Assembly (NCBI RefSeq): GCF_004209755.1
Contig: NZ_CP035913.1
Location: 7,006,001-7,070,000, forward strand
Source of the DNA: Pseudoduganella lutea
GTDB taxonomy: Bacteria; Pseudomonadota; Gammaproteobacteria; Burkholderiales; Burkholderiaceae_D
Direction: 5' to 3'
DNA length: 64,000 nt
This document shows, in pieces, positions 35,358 through 45,569 of the stretch. The translations under genes and the position numbers were made by a program. Within the stretch, counting starts at the first letter, position 1. Each line of letters opens with the position of its first letter. Below the pieces are notes generated by a model. It searched no databases. It was given only the letters and a program-made list of their open reading frames with translations, and had not been told where the DNA came from.

Positions 35358-36530
35358 CTAAGACTGCAGCAACGCTAGCGCCGCCTCGATATCGGCAATC
35401 AGGTCGTCCGGGTCTTCGAGGCCGATGTTGAAGCGCACGAGGATGCCGGCATCGGGCCAGCCGCGGCGCATGGCCTGGATGCGATACGGCACGCACAGGC
35501 TGTTCGGGCCACCCCAGCTGAAGCCGATCTTGAAGAGCTTCAGGGCATCGACAAAGCGGTCGGTCTGTTCCTCCGAGTAGCGCGCGTCGAACAGCACCGA
35601 GAACAAGCCGCCAGCGCCAGTGAAGTCGCGCTTCCACGTGTCGTGTCCCGGACAATCCTCGAAGGCCGGATGCAGTACCTTCGTGATCTCGGGCCGCGCC
35701 TTCAGCCAGGCGGCGACCTTGCGTGCGCCGGCGTCGTGCGCATCGAAGCGCAGTTTCAGCGTCGGCAGGCCGCGCATCACGAGGTAGGCATCGTCGGCGC
35801 CGACACCGTAGCCGAGCCGCATGTGCGACAGCGCCAACCTGTCGTGGAGAGACTTGTCCTGTGTGATGACGGCGCCCATCAGCACGTCGGCGCCGCCGGA
35901 CTGGTACTTCGTCAGCGCCTGTACGACGATGTCGACGCCCAGGTCGAATGCCCGAAGCGCGATGCCGGCCGACCACGTGTTGTCCAGGGCAACCACGACG
36001 CCCTTGTCTTTCGCGGCGGCGCAGATGGCTGGCAGGTCCGGCACTTCCATTGATACCGAGCCGGGTGCCTCGGCCCAGATGAGCCGCGTGTTCGGCCGGA
36101 TCAGCTGGGCGATGCCGGCACCGATGAGCGGATCGTAGTAGCGCGCCGTGATGCCCATCGTGTCCTGCAGCCAGTTGCCCAGCACGCGGTTCGGGTTGTA
36201 GATGTTGTCTGGAAGGAGGATGTCGTCGCCCGTCTTCAGCAGCGCGAAGTCGACCATCGCGATCGCCGCCAGCCCTGACGGCGCCAGCAGGCAGTCGCTG
36301 CCGCCTTCGATTTCCGCAAGCCGCGCCTCCAGCGTGAACGTGGTCGGCGTGCCGTGCAGGCCGTAGGTATAGGCACTCTTGTCCTTCCAGTCGCCCGAGC
36401 GCAGCGCGGCCACGTTCGGGAACAGCACGGTCGACGCGTGGTGGATGGCCGGCGGGAAGGCGCCGAAGCCGGCGGGCGGGGTGTAGTCGGAGTGGATCAG
36501 CGAGGTCTGCGGGGATTTTTTGGTCGTCAT
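35358..36530 (-). CDS. metC: cystathionine beta-lyase type PLP enzyme
   Basis: The 390-residue Cys/Met-metabolism PLP enzyme starts MTTKKSPQTSLIHSDYTPPA at 36530. The PLP Lys is in ALTKYQSGGADVLMGAV. YTYGLHGTPTTFTLEARLAEIE and CLLAPSGLAAIAMVDFALLK correspond to cofactor-binding regions, with DNTWSAGIALRAFDLG upstream of the Lys. The likely reaction is cleavage of cystathionine to homocysteine, pyruvate and ammonia; cystathionine gamma-lyase activity cannot be excluded. A TTG four codons upstream is a less likely start. Confidence 0.87.
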   Translation of the reverse strand: MTTKKSPQTSLIHSDYTPPAGFGAFPPAIHHASTVLFPNVAALRSGDWKDKSAYTYGLHGTPTTFTLEARLAEIEGGSDCLLAPSGLAAIAMVDFALLKTGDDILLPDNIYNPNRVLGNWLQDTMGITARYYDPLIGAGIAQLIRPNTRLIWAEAPGSVSMEVPDLPAICAAAKDKGVVVALDNTWSAGIALRAFDLGVDIVVQALTKYQSGGADVLMGAVITQDKSLHDRLALSHMRLGYGVGADDAYLVMRGLPTLKLRFDAHDAGARKVAAWLKARPEITKVLHPAFEDCPGHDTWKRDFTGAGGLFSVLFDARYSEEQTDRFVDALKLFKIGFSWGGPNSLCVPYRIQAMRRGWPDAGILVRFNIGLEDPDDLIADIEAALALLQS

Positions 36531-36556
36531 GTTCGTCAACACTGCGCGAAATAAAA

Positions 36557-36581
36557 AAGGCGGACCATCATGGTCCGCCTT
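36557..36581 (-). terminator. intrinsic terminator after rimO
   Basis: AAGGCGGACCA and TGGTCCGCCTT form an 11-bp stem with a three-base loop. On the minus strand it is followed by a T-run (the A-run at 36553-36558). It lies 22 bases past the rimO stop. Confidence 0.93.
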
Positions 36582-36602
36582 GTATTGTAGCCGTGACGCG
36601 CC

Positions 36603-38026
36603 TTACTGCGCCTCGCCCCATAAGTCATGCGCGTCGGAGCGCGTGATCTCGACGTCGAAGAACTGGCCCACGGCCAGCTTCTTGTGCGGATCGAACGGCT
36701 TCTTCACGTGCACGACACCGTCGATCTCGGGGCATCGGCAGCCGAGCGGCCGATCGCACCGGACGGGGTCAGCTCGTCGACCAGCACCTTGATGGTCTTG
36801 CCGACCTTGGCCTTCAGGCGCGCCTTGGAGATCTCTTCCTGCAGCAGCATCACGCGGCCGCGGCGCTCTTCGCGCAGTTCGGCCGGCACCGGATTGGCGA
36901 TGTCGTTGGCGGTCGCACCTTCCACCGGCGAATACGCGAAGCAGCCGAGGCGGTCGATCTGCGCTTCCTTCAGGAAGTCCAGCAGGTATTCGAACTCGGC
37001 TTCCGTTTCGCCGGGGAAGCCAGCGATGAACGTGGAGCGGATCGTCAGGTCCGGGTTCATCTGGCGCCATTTCAGGATGCGCTCCAGGTTCTTTTCGCCG
37101 GACGCCGGGCGCTTCATGCGCTTGAGCACTTCAGGATGGGCGTGCTGCATCGGGATGTCGAGGTAAGGCAGCACATGGCCGCCGCTCATCATCGGGATGA
37201 TTTCGTCCACGTGCGGGTACGGGTACACGTAGTGCAGGCGCACCCAGGCACCGTACTGCTTCGCCAGCTGACCCAGCGCGTCGGTCAGTTGCGTCATGTG
37301 CGTCTTGACCGGGCGGCCGTTCCAGAAGCCGGAGCGGAACTTCACGTCGATGCCATAGGCCGACGTGTCCTGCGAGATCACCAGCAGTTCCTTGACGCCG
37401 GCCTTGAACAGGTTTTCCGCTTCCATCATCAGCTCGCCGATCGGGCGCGACACGAGGTCGCCGCGCATCGACGGGATGATGCAGAACGAGCAGCGGTGGT
37501 TGCAGCCTTCCGAGATCTTCAGGTAGGCGTAGTGCTTCGGCGTGAGCTTCACGCCCTGCGGCGGCACGAGGTCGATGAACGGCTCGTGCGGTTTCGGCAG
37601 GTGCGTGTGCACTTGCGACATGACTTCGCCCACGGCGTGCGGGCCGGTCACGGCCAGCACCTTCGGGTGCACCTTCTGGATCAGGTCACTGCCGTCGGCA
37701 TCCTTCTTCGCACCGAGGCAGCCGGTGACGATGACCTTGCCGTTCTCGGCCAGCGCCTCGCCGATCGCATCGAGCGATTCCTGCACGGCCGCATCGATGA
37801 AGCCGCACGTGTTGACGATGACGAGATCGGCGCCCGCGTACGACTTGGCGGTCTCGTACCCTTCCGCGCGCAGCTGGGTCAGGATCTGTTCGGAATCGAC
37901 GAGCGCCTTCGGGCAGCCGAGCGAGACAAAGCCCACCTTGGGTGGTGCCGAACCTTGTGCTGGCGAACCAGGTGCTGGCGTTCCATCGGCGGGCTTGGTA
38001 AGACGGGAAAGTGGCTGAGATTGCAT
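36603..38026 (-). CDS. rimO: ribosomal protein S12 methylthiotransferase, broken by one missing base at 36729-36732
   Basis: RimO is a radical-SAM enzyme that methylthiolates an Asp of ribosomal protein S12. The N-terminal UPF0004 domain ([19 protein letters not shown]) carries cluster cysteines. The radical-SAM CxxxCxxC is in [20 protein letters not shown], and the TRAM domain is at the C-terminus. The frame is lost after GRSAADAP, and the other frame resumes [20 protein letters not shown], exactly the conserved family sequence. Restoring one C (plus-strand G) in the run of four at 36729-36732 gives 474 residues. The intact 3' end and terminator argue for a sequencing indel. Confidence 0.93.
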
Positions 38027-38110
38027 GTTCAAGTGTCAACGAAAGTTCGGACCAATCGATTATTTTACCTGAATGCACAAGTCGGCGACAGTCATACTTT
38101 CTCAAAACAA

Positions 38111-38172
38111 AAACTGGGGACAGACCCTGGTTTCCAGGAAATTTCCTGAAAACCAGGGTCTGTCCCCAGTTT
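38111..38172. repeat. 62-base near-perfect palindrome, GACAGACC family
   Basis: Two 31-base arms differ at one position. Each outer arm contains AAACTGGGGACAGACCCTGG or its complement. It lies between the rimO start region and the 3' end of the ABC ATPase gene. The core GG(A)CAGACC is related to the other intergenic palindromes in the window. Confidence 0.88.
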
Positions 38173-38190
38173 CATGTTTCCGGATTCAGG

Positions 38191-39246
<1,056 letters not shown>

Positions 39247-39248
39247 GA

Positions 39249-40172
39249 CTACCCTTTCACTGCGCCGTTGGCGATGCCGCGCACAAACCAGCGGCCGGAG
39301 AAGAAATACAGCGCCAGCGGCACCAGCGACGTGAGCAGCGTGGCCGCCATGTTCACGTTGTACTGCCGCTCGCCGGTGGTGGTGTTGATGATGTTGTTCA
39401 GCTGGACCGTCATCGGCAGGTTGTCCGACCCGGCAAAGACGAGGCCCAGCAGGAAATCGTTCCAGATGTTCGTCACCTGCATGATCGCGGCGACGACGAT
39501 CACCGGCAGCGACATCGGCAGCATCAGTTCGAAAAAGATGCGCCAGAAGCCGCCGCCGTCGATGCGCGCCGCCTTGAACAGCTCCTGCGGCAGCGATGCA
39601 TAGTAGTTCCGGAACAGCAGCGTCATCATCGGCATGCCGAAGATCACATGCACGATGACGATGCCCGGCACCGAGCTGTAGAGGTCCAGCGCCGCCAGCG
39701 CCCGCACCAGCGGGTACAGCATCACCTGGCCGGGGATGAACGCGCCCACCATCAGCACCGCGAACAGCATGTTGGCACCGCGTGGCCGCCAGAACGACAG
39801 CGCATAACCGTTCACGGCGCCCAGCGCGATCGACAGCAGCACGCTCGGCACGGTGATCTTCACGGAATTCCAGAAGCCGCCACGGATGCCTTCGCATTCC
39901 AGCCCCGTGCACGCCGCCTGCCACGCGTTGTGCCACGGCGCGAGCGTGGGCGCGAGCGGCAGCGCGAAGATATTTCCGAGGCGGATTTCGGCCATCGGTT
40001 TCACGGACGTCACGAGCATCACGTACAGCGGCACGAGGAAGAACAGCGCCGCCGTCAGCAGGAACGCATAGATGCCGAGGCGCCCGGGCGTGACCCATGG
40101 CTTGCGGCGGCGGGCACGGACGCTGGATGACGACGCGGCCGGCAGTACAGCCACTGCACAGTCGCGCTTCAT
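39249..40172 (-). CDS. sugar ABC transporter permease, MalG type
   Basis: The 307-residue protein has six membrane segments and an N-terminal basic stretch. The EAA loop that contacts the ATPase is visible as YYASLPQELFKAARIDGGGFWRIFFELMLPM. The C-terminus ends FFSGRWFVRGIANGAVKG, typical of MalG/GtsC relatives. Its ATG overlaps the stop of the other permease by four bases (ATGA). Confidence 0.9.
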   Translation of the reverse strand: MKRDCAVAVLPAASSSSVRARRRKPWVTPGRLGIYAFLLTAALFFLVPLYVMLVTSVKPMAEIRLGNIFALPLAPTLAPWHNAWQAACTGLECEGIRGGFWNSVKITVPSVLLSIALGAVNGYALSFWRPRGANMLFAVLMVGAFIPGQVMLYPLVRALAALDLYSSVPGIVIVHVIFGMPMMTLLFRNYYASLPQELFKAARIDGGGFWRIFFELMLPMSLPVIVVAAIMQVTNIWNDFLLGLVFAGSDNLPMTVQLNNIINTTTGERQYNVNMAATLLTSLVPLALYFFSGRWFVRGIANGAVKG

Positions 40173-41068
40173 GCCCGGCTCCTTTCCAGCGCCCGGCTGC
40201 GCGCATAGTACAGCGGCGCCACGATCGCCAGCACCGTCAGCAGCAGCACGATCGACGCGGCCGAGGCCAGGCCCACGTTGGCGCGGCCGAACAGGTAATC
40301 CATGATGAACTTCGCCGGCACTTCGCTGGCCGTGCCGGGGCCGCCCTGCGTCATCGCCACCACCGCGTCGAACAGCTTCACCACCATCACGAACAGCAGG
40401 ATCAGCGCCGTGGACACGGATGGCCACAGCATCGGCAGCACGATCGACACGTAGACGCGCCATTTCGGGATGCCGTCGATGCGCGTGGCCTTCCACAGTT
40501 CCTCGTCGATGCCGCGCAGGCCGGACAGCAGCAGCGCCATCACCAGCCCGGATGCCTGCCACACGGTGGCGATCACGATCGTGTACAGCACCGTGTCCTG
40601 CTGCACGATCCAGTCGAACGTGAAATCGTCGAAGCCGAGGTTCCGCGCCACCTGCTGGATGCCGAGCCCGGGGTTCAGGATCCACTGCCAGACGAGCCCC
40701 GTGGCCACGAACGACATCGCATACGGGTACAGGAATATCGTGCGCAGCATGCCCTCCCCCGCCACCTGCTGGTCGATGAATACGGCCAGCAGGAAGCCGA
40801 GCACGAGGCAGAGCGCAATGAACAGCACGCCGTAGACGGCCAGGTTTTCCAGCGACAGCAGCCAGCGCGCGTTGCGGAACAGGCGCTCGTACTGGCCAAG
40901 GCCCACGAAATCGCCGGTGGGGAAGATGCGCGCCGAGGACAGCGACACGCGCGCCGTCCACAGCATCGTCAGCACATAGGCGCCGAGCGCGACGAGCGCC
41001 ATCGGCACCAGCGCAAGGTAGGCGGGAATGCTGACGGCCAGCCGTGTCGGGCGCCGCGCCGCTACCAC
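40169..41068 (-). CDS. sugar ABC transporter permease, MalF type
   Basis: The 299-residue protein has six membrane segments and a typical EAA loop LRGIDEELWKATRIDGIPKWRVYVSIVLP. The GTG at 41068 overlaps the last codons of the binding-protein gene, and the longer open frame upstream runs antisense-like through that gene, so GTG is chosen. The protein is the heterodimer partner of the MalG-type permease. The overlap gives coupled translation along the operon. Confidence 0.88.
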   Translation of the reverse strand: MVAARRPTRLAVSIPAYLALVPMALVALGAYVLTMLWTARVSLSSARIFPTGDFVGLGQYERLFRNARWLLSLENLAVYGVLFIALCLVLGFLLAVFIDQQVAGEGMLRTIFLYPYAMSFVATGLVWQWILNPGLGIQQVARNLGFDDFTFDWIVQQDTVLYTIVIATVWQASGLVMALLLSGLRGIDEELWKATRIDGIPKWRVYVSIVLPMLWPSVSTALILLFVMVVKLFDAVVAMTQGGPGTASEVPAKFIMDYLFGRANVGLASAASIVLLLTVLAIVAPLYYARSRALERSRA

Positions 41069-42330
41069 GTGTTGTCCTTCATCGCCTGCGCGAATGCCTG
41101 CTGCGCCCGTTCCGGCGTCTCGTTGCGGTTCCAGTAGTTGGTCAGCACATCCTGCAGCGCGCCGTTCAGGTCCGGGTCGAGCAGCATTTCCGTGTTCGGC
41201 AACTGCCGCGTCTTGTCGGCCATGATCTCGATGCCCATGCGCGCGCACAGGTCCAGCTTCGATACGTCGACATCCGGCCGGATCGGGATCGATCCCTTGC
41301 GGGCACTGAACTCCACCTGGGGGCCCGGCGCCGTCATCACGGTGGCGAGCAGTTTCTGCGCCTTGACCACGTGCGGCTTGCCTGTTTTCGGGAACACAAA
41401 GGCGTCGCCGGCCACCACATAGGGCGCCTTCGGGCCAAAGCCGGGGAAGCAGCCGAATTCGCGGCCGGCCACCTGCCCGGCCGTCGTGAATTCGCCCTTG
41501 GCCCAGTCGCCCATGATCTGCACCCCGGCCCGGCCGGACACCACCAGCGCCGTGGCGTCGTTCCAGTTGCGTCCCGGCGCGCCGGGATCGGTATAGGCCC
41601 GCAGCCGCTTGAATTTCACGAGCACGTCGCGAAACGCCGGCGAATGCACGGCCTTCACGTCGCGGTCGCGGTAGATCCTGAGATACAGGTCCGGCCCGCC
41701 GACGAGCGCGAACACGGCGTCAAAAAGGATCTTCTCCTGCCATACCTGGCCACCGAATGCGAGCGGTATCAGGCCAGCGCGTTTCAAGCGGTCGAGGTGG
41801 CCCATGAATTCGTCGAACGATGCCGGCTCGGCCTTGATGCCGGCCTTCGCGTAAGCCGCCTTCGAGTAGAAGAACCAGGCGGGCATGTGGATGTCCACGG
41901 GCGCCGCGTAATAGTGGCCGTTGATCTTGATGGCGTCGATGATCGTCTGCGGCAGGATGCGGTCCCAGTTGCCACGCGCCGCCACGTCGTCGACATCGTT
42001 CAGCAAGCCCTGGTCGACGATGTCGCGAAACTGTTTCGACGTGTTGAACTGGGCCGCCACGGGCGCATTGCCACCGACGATGCGGTTGATCGTGGAGGCG
42101 CGCGACTGGTCGGCGCCCGCCACCGCCTGGTCGATCCACTGGCCACCCGCGCGCGTGAAGGCGTCGGCAAACTGGCGGATCGCCGCCGACTCGCCACCCG
42201 ATGTCCACCAGTGCGAGACGGTGGCCTTCAGCGGCGCCGCCGGTGGCGTGCCGTGCGCGGGCACGGCCAGCGCCAGCGCCAGCGCGACGGCGACCGCCCT
42301 GCCGGCCGCGCCTGTCATAGCGTTGCTCAT
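41062..42330 (-). CDS. sugar ABC transporter substrate-binding protein
   Basis: The 422-residue protein has a signal peptide (about residues 1-27, ending AVPAHG) and a family 1 extracellular solute-binding fold. ATVSHWWTSGGESAAIRQFA at the mature N-terminus resembles glucose/mannose-type binding proteins (GtsA group). The later AGVQIMGDWAKGEFT is a conserved sugar-site segment. GGAGA precedes the ATG. It is the first gene of the operon, consistent with high expression. Monosaccharide import is inferred. Confidence 0.9.
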   Translation of the reverse strand: MSNAMTGAAGRAVAVALALALAVPAHGTPPAAPLKATVSHWWTSGGESAAIRQFADAFTRAGGQWIDQAVAGADQSRASTINRIVGGNAPVAAQFNTSKQFRDIVDQGLLNDVDDVAARGNWDRILPQTIIDAIKINGHYYAAPVDIHMPAWFFYSKAAYAKAGIKAEPASFDEFMGHLDRLKRAGLIPLAFGGQVWQEKILFDAVFALVGGPDLYLRIYRDRDVKAVHSPAFRDVLVKFKRLRAYTDPGAPGRNWNDATALVVSGRAGVQIMGDWAKGEFTTAGQVAGREFGCFPGFGPKAPYVVAGDAFVFPKTGKPHVVKAQKLLATVMTAPGPQVEFSARKGSIPIRPDVDVSKLDLCARMGIEIMADKTRQLPNTEMLLDPDLNGALQDVLTNYWNRNETPERAQQAFAQAMKDNTW

Positions 42331-42724
42331 CTTGTCTCCGTGGCACCTGTGGTGCCTTATTGGTATGCGCTTATGATAAGTGAAACGGCCTCCTCCGTAG
42401 AAGGCTTTGCCATCGCCGCCAGCACAGCGTGGAATGGAATCGATTCCACATCGACATCCATACTATCAGTGCGGTAAAAGCGGCGTCAACTGCATCATGG
42501 GCGTATTACACGGGCGGCCGTGAGACCGTGCATGAGGAAGGCGGCAAGAAAGATGCTGGAAAGGCTGCGCGGGAGCGATGCGCGAGAAAGGTGGTGGAGC
42601 AAGGGAACGGGCAGCACAGCCGAAAGAACCGGTGCCAGCGCGGTGCCCTGGACAGGGTACCGGCACCCGGGGTTGGCACATCGGTGCGCGACATGCGGCT
42701 GCGGGTGGCGCAGCCGCGAACGGC
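42331..42724. other. intergenic region between phaR and the sugar transporter operon
   Basis: This 394-base stretch has no plausible gene. It holds the LacI-type operator at 42435 and a long GC-rich hairpin at 42631-42667 (GGTGCC arms around an inner eight-base stem). The hairpin may help end the phaR transcript, though it lacks a T-run. Confidence 0.6.
42435..42448. promoter_or_regulatory. LacI-family-type operator upstream of the sugar ABC operon
   Basis: TGGAATCGATTCCA is a perfect 14-bp palindrome centred on CG, a LacI/GalR family operator pattern, 105 bases before the binding-protein gene. It probably makes the transporter sugar-inducible. The repressor gene is not in the window. Confidence 0.65.
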
Positions 42725-43291
42725 TTATTTCTTGTCGGTGGGCGTGGTCACCGGCGGCACGGCGAACGGGAACGCGCCGAACAGGTTCTTGCTCTGGTTT
42801 TGCATCTGTTCCTGCATCTGCACGAACAGGCTCTTGCTCTGGTCGATGTAGTTGTTCATCATGCCCTGCATGATCGGCGCCTGCACGTTCATGAACTGGG
42901 TCCACATCTCCGGGCTGAACGTCTTGCCGTCGAAGTTCACGGCGCCGGTGGTGAGACGGCGCTGGATGTCGGTGAACGCCTGGATGTTCTTTTCCAGGTA
43001 GGAACCCATCATGCCCTGCATCGCGTGGCCGTAGTAGCGGATGATCTGCGACAGCGCGTCGGTGGAAAACATCGGTACGCCGCTGGCCTCTTCCTCGAGA
43101 ATGATCTGCAACAGGATGCTGCGCGTCAGGTCCTCGTTCGATTTCGCATCCACCACGGTGAACGGTTCGTTGTCCAGCACAAGCTGCTTCACGTCGGTCA
43201 GCGTGATGTAGGAACTGGTCTGCGTATCGTAGAGTCGGCGGTTGGGATACTTCTTGATCAGGCGTTCGGCAGTTTTCTTTACACTACTCAT
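42725..43291 (-). CDS. phaR: polyhydroxyalkanoate synthesis repressor PhaR
   Basis: The 188-residue protein starts MSSVKKTAERLIKKYPNRRL, giving the PhaR DNA-binding domain (RLYDTQTSSYITLTDVKQLV) followed by the PHB accumulation regulatory region (ILEEEASGVPMFSTDALSQI). Its C-terminus is Met/Gln-rich (QMQEQMQNQSKNLF). PhaR binds PHB granules and represses phasin genes until polymer is made. GGAAC precedes the ATG. An intrinsic-terminator-like hairpin lies in its leader. Confidence 0.95.
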   Translation of the reverse strand: MSSVKKTAERLIKKYPNRRLYDTQTSSYITLTDVKQLVLDNEPFTVVDAKSNEDLTRSILLQIILEEEASGVPMFSTDALSQIIRYYGHAMQGMMGSYLEKNIQAFTDIQRRLTTGAVNFDGKTFSPEMWTQFMNVQAPIMQGMMNNYIDQSKSLFVQMQEQMQNQSKNLFGAFPFAVPPVTTPTDKK

Positions 43292-43350
43292 CACAAGTTC
43301 CGTTTTTTGCGCCGCAGCGCATTCCTCATAAACTTCAAAAAAAGGCCGCG

Positions 43351-43378
43351 AAAAAAAAGCGAACGTAGAGTTCGCTTT
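43351..43378 (-). terminator. intrinsic terminator in the phaR leader
   Basis: On the minus strand AAAGCGAAC pairs with GTTCGCTTT around a five-base loop and continues as eight T residues. It lies between a candidate -10 (43398-43403) and the phaR start at 43291. It may be an attenuator, or a second terminator behind phaC. Confidence 0.75.
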
Positions 43379-43397
43379 CACTAGCCCTGCTCACCCT

Positions 43398-43403
43398 ATT
43401 ATA
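43398..43403 (-). promoter_or_regulatory. candidate -10 element for phaR
   Basis: On the minus strand the hexamer is TATAAT, which predicts a transcript start near 43391. A -35 match is not seen at the expected distance. A small GTGAA/TTCAC inverted repeat flanks it. Confidence 0.4.
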
Positions 43404-43533
43404 GAGTGAAAGATTCACGGAATGTATGCCTCGTTATGAGAAACCGTGATGAATCGGGCAAGTCGGCAGGAATTGAACTGGCACAAACGGGACAGAAACC
43501 GGGCAAGAACGGGGCTTAGTGCATTGCAACGAA

Positions 43534-43552
43534 AGCCTGCGATCCGCAGGCT
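43534..43552 (-). terminator. hairpin after phaC
   Basis: AGCCTGCG and CGCAGGCT form a perfect 8-bp stem with a three-base loop, 17 bases past the phaC stop. On the minus strand it is followed by TTTCGTT, a weak T-tract. This makes the hairpin at 43351 unnecessary as the phaC terminator. Confidence 0.6.
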
Positions 43553-43568
43553 CGCACGATGGCAGAAC

Positions 43569-45278
43569 TCAAACCGCCTTTTCCTTGACGTAACGCCCCG
43601 GCGCCGGCTCGACCGGCTGGTAGGTCGCGCTGCCCAGTTTCACGCGCGCCTCGACATCCTTGCCGCCATGCTCGGCCAGGAACGCGGCCCACAGCGGCCA
43701 CCAGCTGCCCGGGTGTTCGACGGCATCGGCCATCCACGCTTCCGCCTGTTCGGGCCGCCCGTCGTTGACCCAGTAGCTGCGCTTGTTCTTCGATGGCGGG
43801 TTGATGACGCCGGCAATATGGCCCGAAGCGCCCAGCACGAAGCGGTTGGCCTCGCGCTGCGCCGGGTTCAGGATATTCATCGAACCATAGGCGGACGTCC
43901 AGGGCACGATATGGTCTTCGCGCGAGCCGTAGATGAACGCAGGCGCGTGGATCGCCGTCAGGTCGACTTTTTCCCCGGCGACCGTCAGGCGGCCCGGCTC
44001 CTTCAGCTTGTTCTCCAGGTACGTGTTGCGCAGGTACCAGCAGAACATCGGCCCCGGCAGGTTCGTGGCATCGGAATTCCAGTACAGCAGGTCGAACGCG
44101 GCCGGGTCGTTGCCCTTCAGGTAGTTCGACTGCACGTAGTTCCAGACGAGGTCGTTGGGACGCAGGCTGGAGAACGTGCTGGCCAGGTCACGCCCCGGCA
44201 TCAGGCCGCCGTGGGCCAGCGCCTGCTCGCGCAACTTCACCTGCGGTTCGTCGATGAATACGCTCAGCACGCCGGTATCGGAAAAGTCCAGGAACGTCGT
44301 CAGCAGCGTGAGGCTGGCCGCCGGTTGCTCGCCCCGCGCGGCCAGCACGGCCAGCGCGGTCGACAGCAGCGTGCCGCCCACGCAGAAGCCGAACAGGTTC
44401 AGCGTGTCTTCGTTTGTGATCTCCTGCACGGCGTGGATCGCCCGGATCACGCCCTGCTCGGTGTAGTCGTCCCACGACGTTTTCGCCAGCGACGCATCCG
44501 GATTGCGCCATGAAACGAGGAACACGGTATTGCCCTGCTCGACCGCGTAGCGCACGAGCGAATTGCTTGCTTGCAGGTCGAGGATGTAGTACTTGTTGAT
44601 GCATGGTGGCACCATCAACAGCGGCCGCTGCCGGACGGTGTCCGTCAGCGGCTTGTACTGGATCAGCTGGAACAGCGGCGTTTCCAGCACGATCTCGCCT
44701 TCGGTCGTGGCCAGGTTGCGGCCCACTTCGAACGCCTTGTCGTCGGACAGCGAGATCTGGCCCTTCTGCATGTCGGCCAGCATGTTCTTCAGGCCGCGGG
44801 TCAGGCTTTCGCCTTTCGATTCGAGCAGCGCCTGCTGCGCCTCGGGATTGGTGGCCAGGAAGTTCGCCGGCGACATCGCATCCACTACCTGCTGGATGGC
44901 GAAACGGATCTTCTGCTTTTGCTGCGTCGATGCCTCGACGGCGTCCGCCATCGCCAGCAGGAATTTCGCGTTCAACAGGTAAGCGGCCGCGCTGAACGCG
45001 GTCACGGGATTGGCGGTCCATGCCGGATTGGCGAAGCGCCGGTCGCGGATCGCGGGCGTCTTGCCTTCCAGGAGCTGCTGCCACAGCGCTCCGAACTCGG
45101 CCATGTATTCGTTCTTGAGGGTTTCCAGGACGTCGGGCTTCACCGTGGCGCCGGCTTCGCGCAGCAGCGCGGCACCGGGCAAGGGAATGTTCGCCAAAGC
45201 GTCAGGGTTGGGCATCCAGGATTTCCACTGGCTGGGGTCCATCCAGCCGGCCAGTGTCTGCGCGTCGGGCATATTCAT
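43569..45278 (-). CDS. phaC: class I poly(3-hydroxyalkanoate) synthase
   Basis: The 569-residue enzyme polymerises hydroxyacyl-CoA into PHA granules. The lipase-like box with the catalytic Cys is in LFGFCVGGTLLSTAL, the Asp in YGSREDHIVPW, and the His in GASGHIAGVINPPS. The N-terminal domain and length fit class I synthases. GGA lies upstream of the ATG at 45278. phaR follows downstream on the same strand but appears to be separately transcribed. The phaA and phaB genes are not present. Confidence 0.96.
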   Translation of the reverse strand: MNMPDAQTLAGWMDPSQWKSWMPNPDALANIPLPGAALLREAGATVKPDVLETLKNEYMAEFGALWQQLLEGKTPAIRDRRFANPAWTANPVTAFSAAAYLLNAKFLLAMADAVEASTQQKQKIRFAIQQVVDAMSPANFLATNPEAQQALLESKGESLTRGLKNMLADMQKGQISLSDDKAFEVGRNLATTEGEIVLETPLFQLIQYKPLTDTVRQRPLLMVPPCINKYYILDLQASNSLVRYAVEQGNTVFLVSWRNPDASLAKTSWDDYTEQGVIRAIHAVQEITNEDTLNLFGFCVGGTLLSTALAVLAARGEQPAASLTLLTTFLDFSDTGVLSVFIDEPQVKLREQALAHGGLMPGRDLASTFSSLRPNDLVWNYVQSNYLKGNDPAAFDLLYWNSDATNLPGPMFCWYLRNTYLENKLKEPGRLTVAGEKVDLTAIHAPAFIYGSREDHIVPWTSAYGSMNILNPAQREANRFVLGASGHIAGVINPPSKNKRSYWVNDGRPEQAEAWMADAVEHPGSWWPLWAAFLAEHGGKDVEARVKLGSATYQPVEPAPGRYVKEKAV

Positions 45279-45323
45279 GTATAGTCCATTGAGAATTGTT
45301 TGTGATTCCAACCGAAACTACCG

Positions 45324-45554
45324 ATGCTGATCGTTGCTCTTGCCTGGATTTACGTCGTGCTGCTGATGTCGCTGACGGAGCCGACGGTCGTCGCAGGCAT
45401 CATGACCTTCCTGCTGTACTGCGTTATTCCTCTTGCAATTTTACTCTATGTGACGGGCGGCTTCCGGCGCATCGGCCGGCGCCGGCGCGAAGAACGCGAA
45501 CGGCAGGAAGAACGCGAGCGGCAGCGCGCCGAAGCGGCTGCGCGCGAGCCCTGA
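45324..45554 (+). CDS. small membrane protein with charged tail, hypothetical
   Basis: The 76-residue protein has two hydrophobic segments (about residues 3-16 and 24-44, with FLLYCVIPLAILLYVTGG) and a strongly charged Arg/Glu C-terminal helix of about 30 residues. The family is not recognised. It diverges from phaC with a 45-base gap, in which both promoters would have to fit. Confidence 0.6.
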   Translation: MLIVALAWIYVVLLMSLTEPTVVAGIMTFLLYCVIPLAILLYVTGGFRRIGRRRREERERQEERERQRAEAAAREP

Positions 45555-45569
45555 TCCATCCACCCGCGA

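Noticed and set aside
36603..36760. programmed frameshifting in rimO or ppnN
   Set aside because: No slippery heptamer with a stimulatory structure, and such recoding is not known in these families.
42482..42720. Arg-rich open frames between phaR and the ABC operon
   Set aside because: No binding site, no conservation pattern, and the region carries hairpins and an operator.
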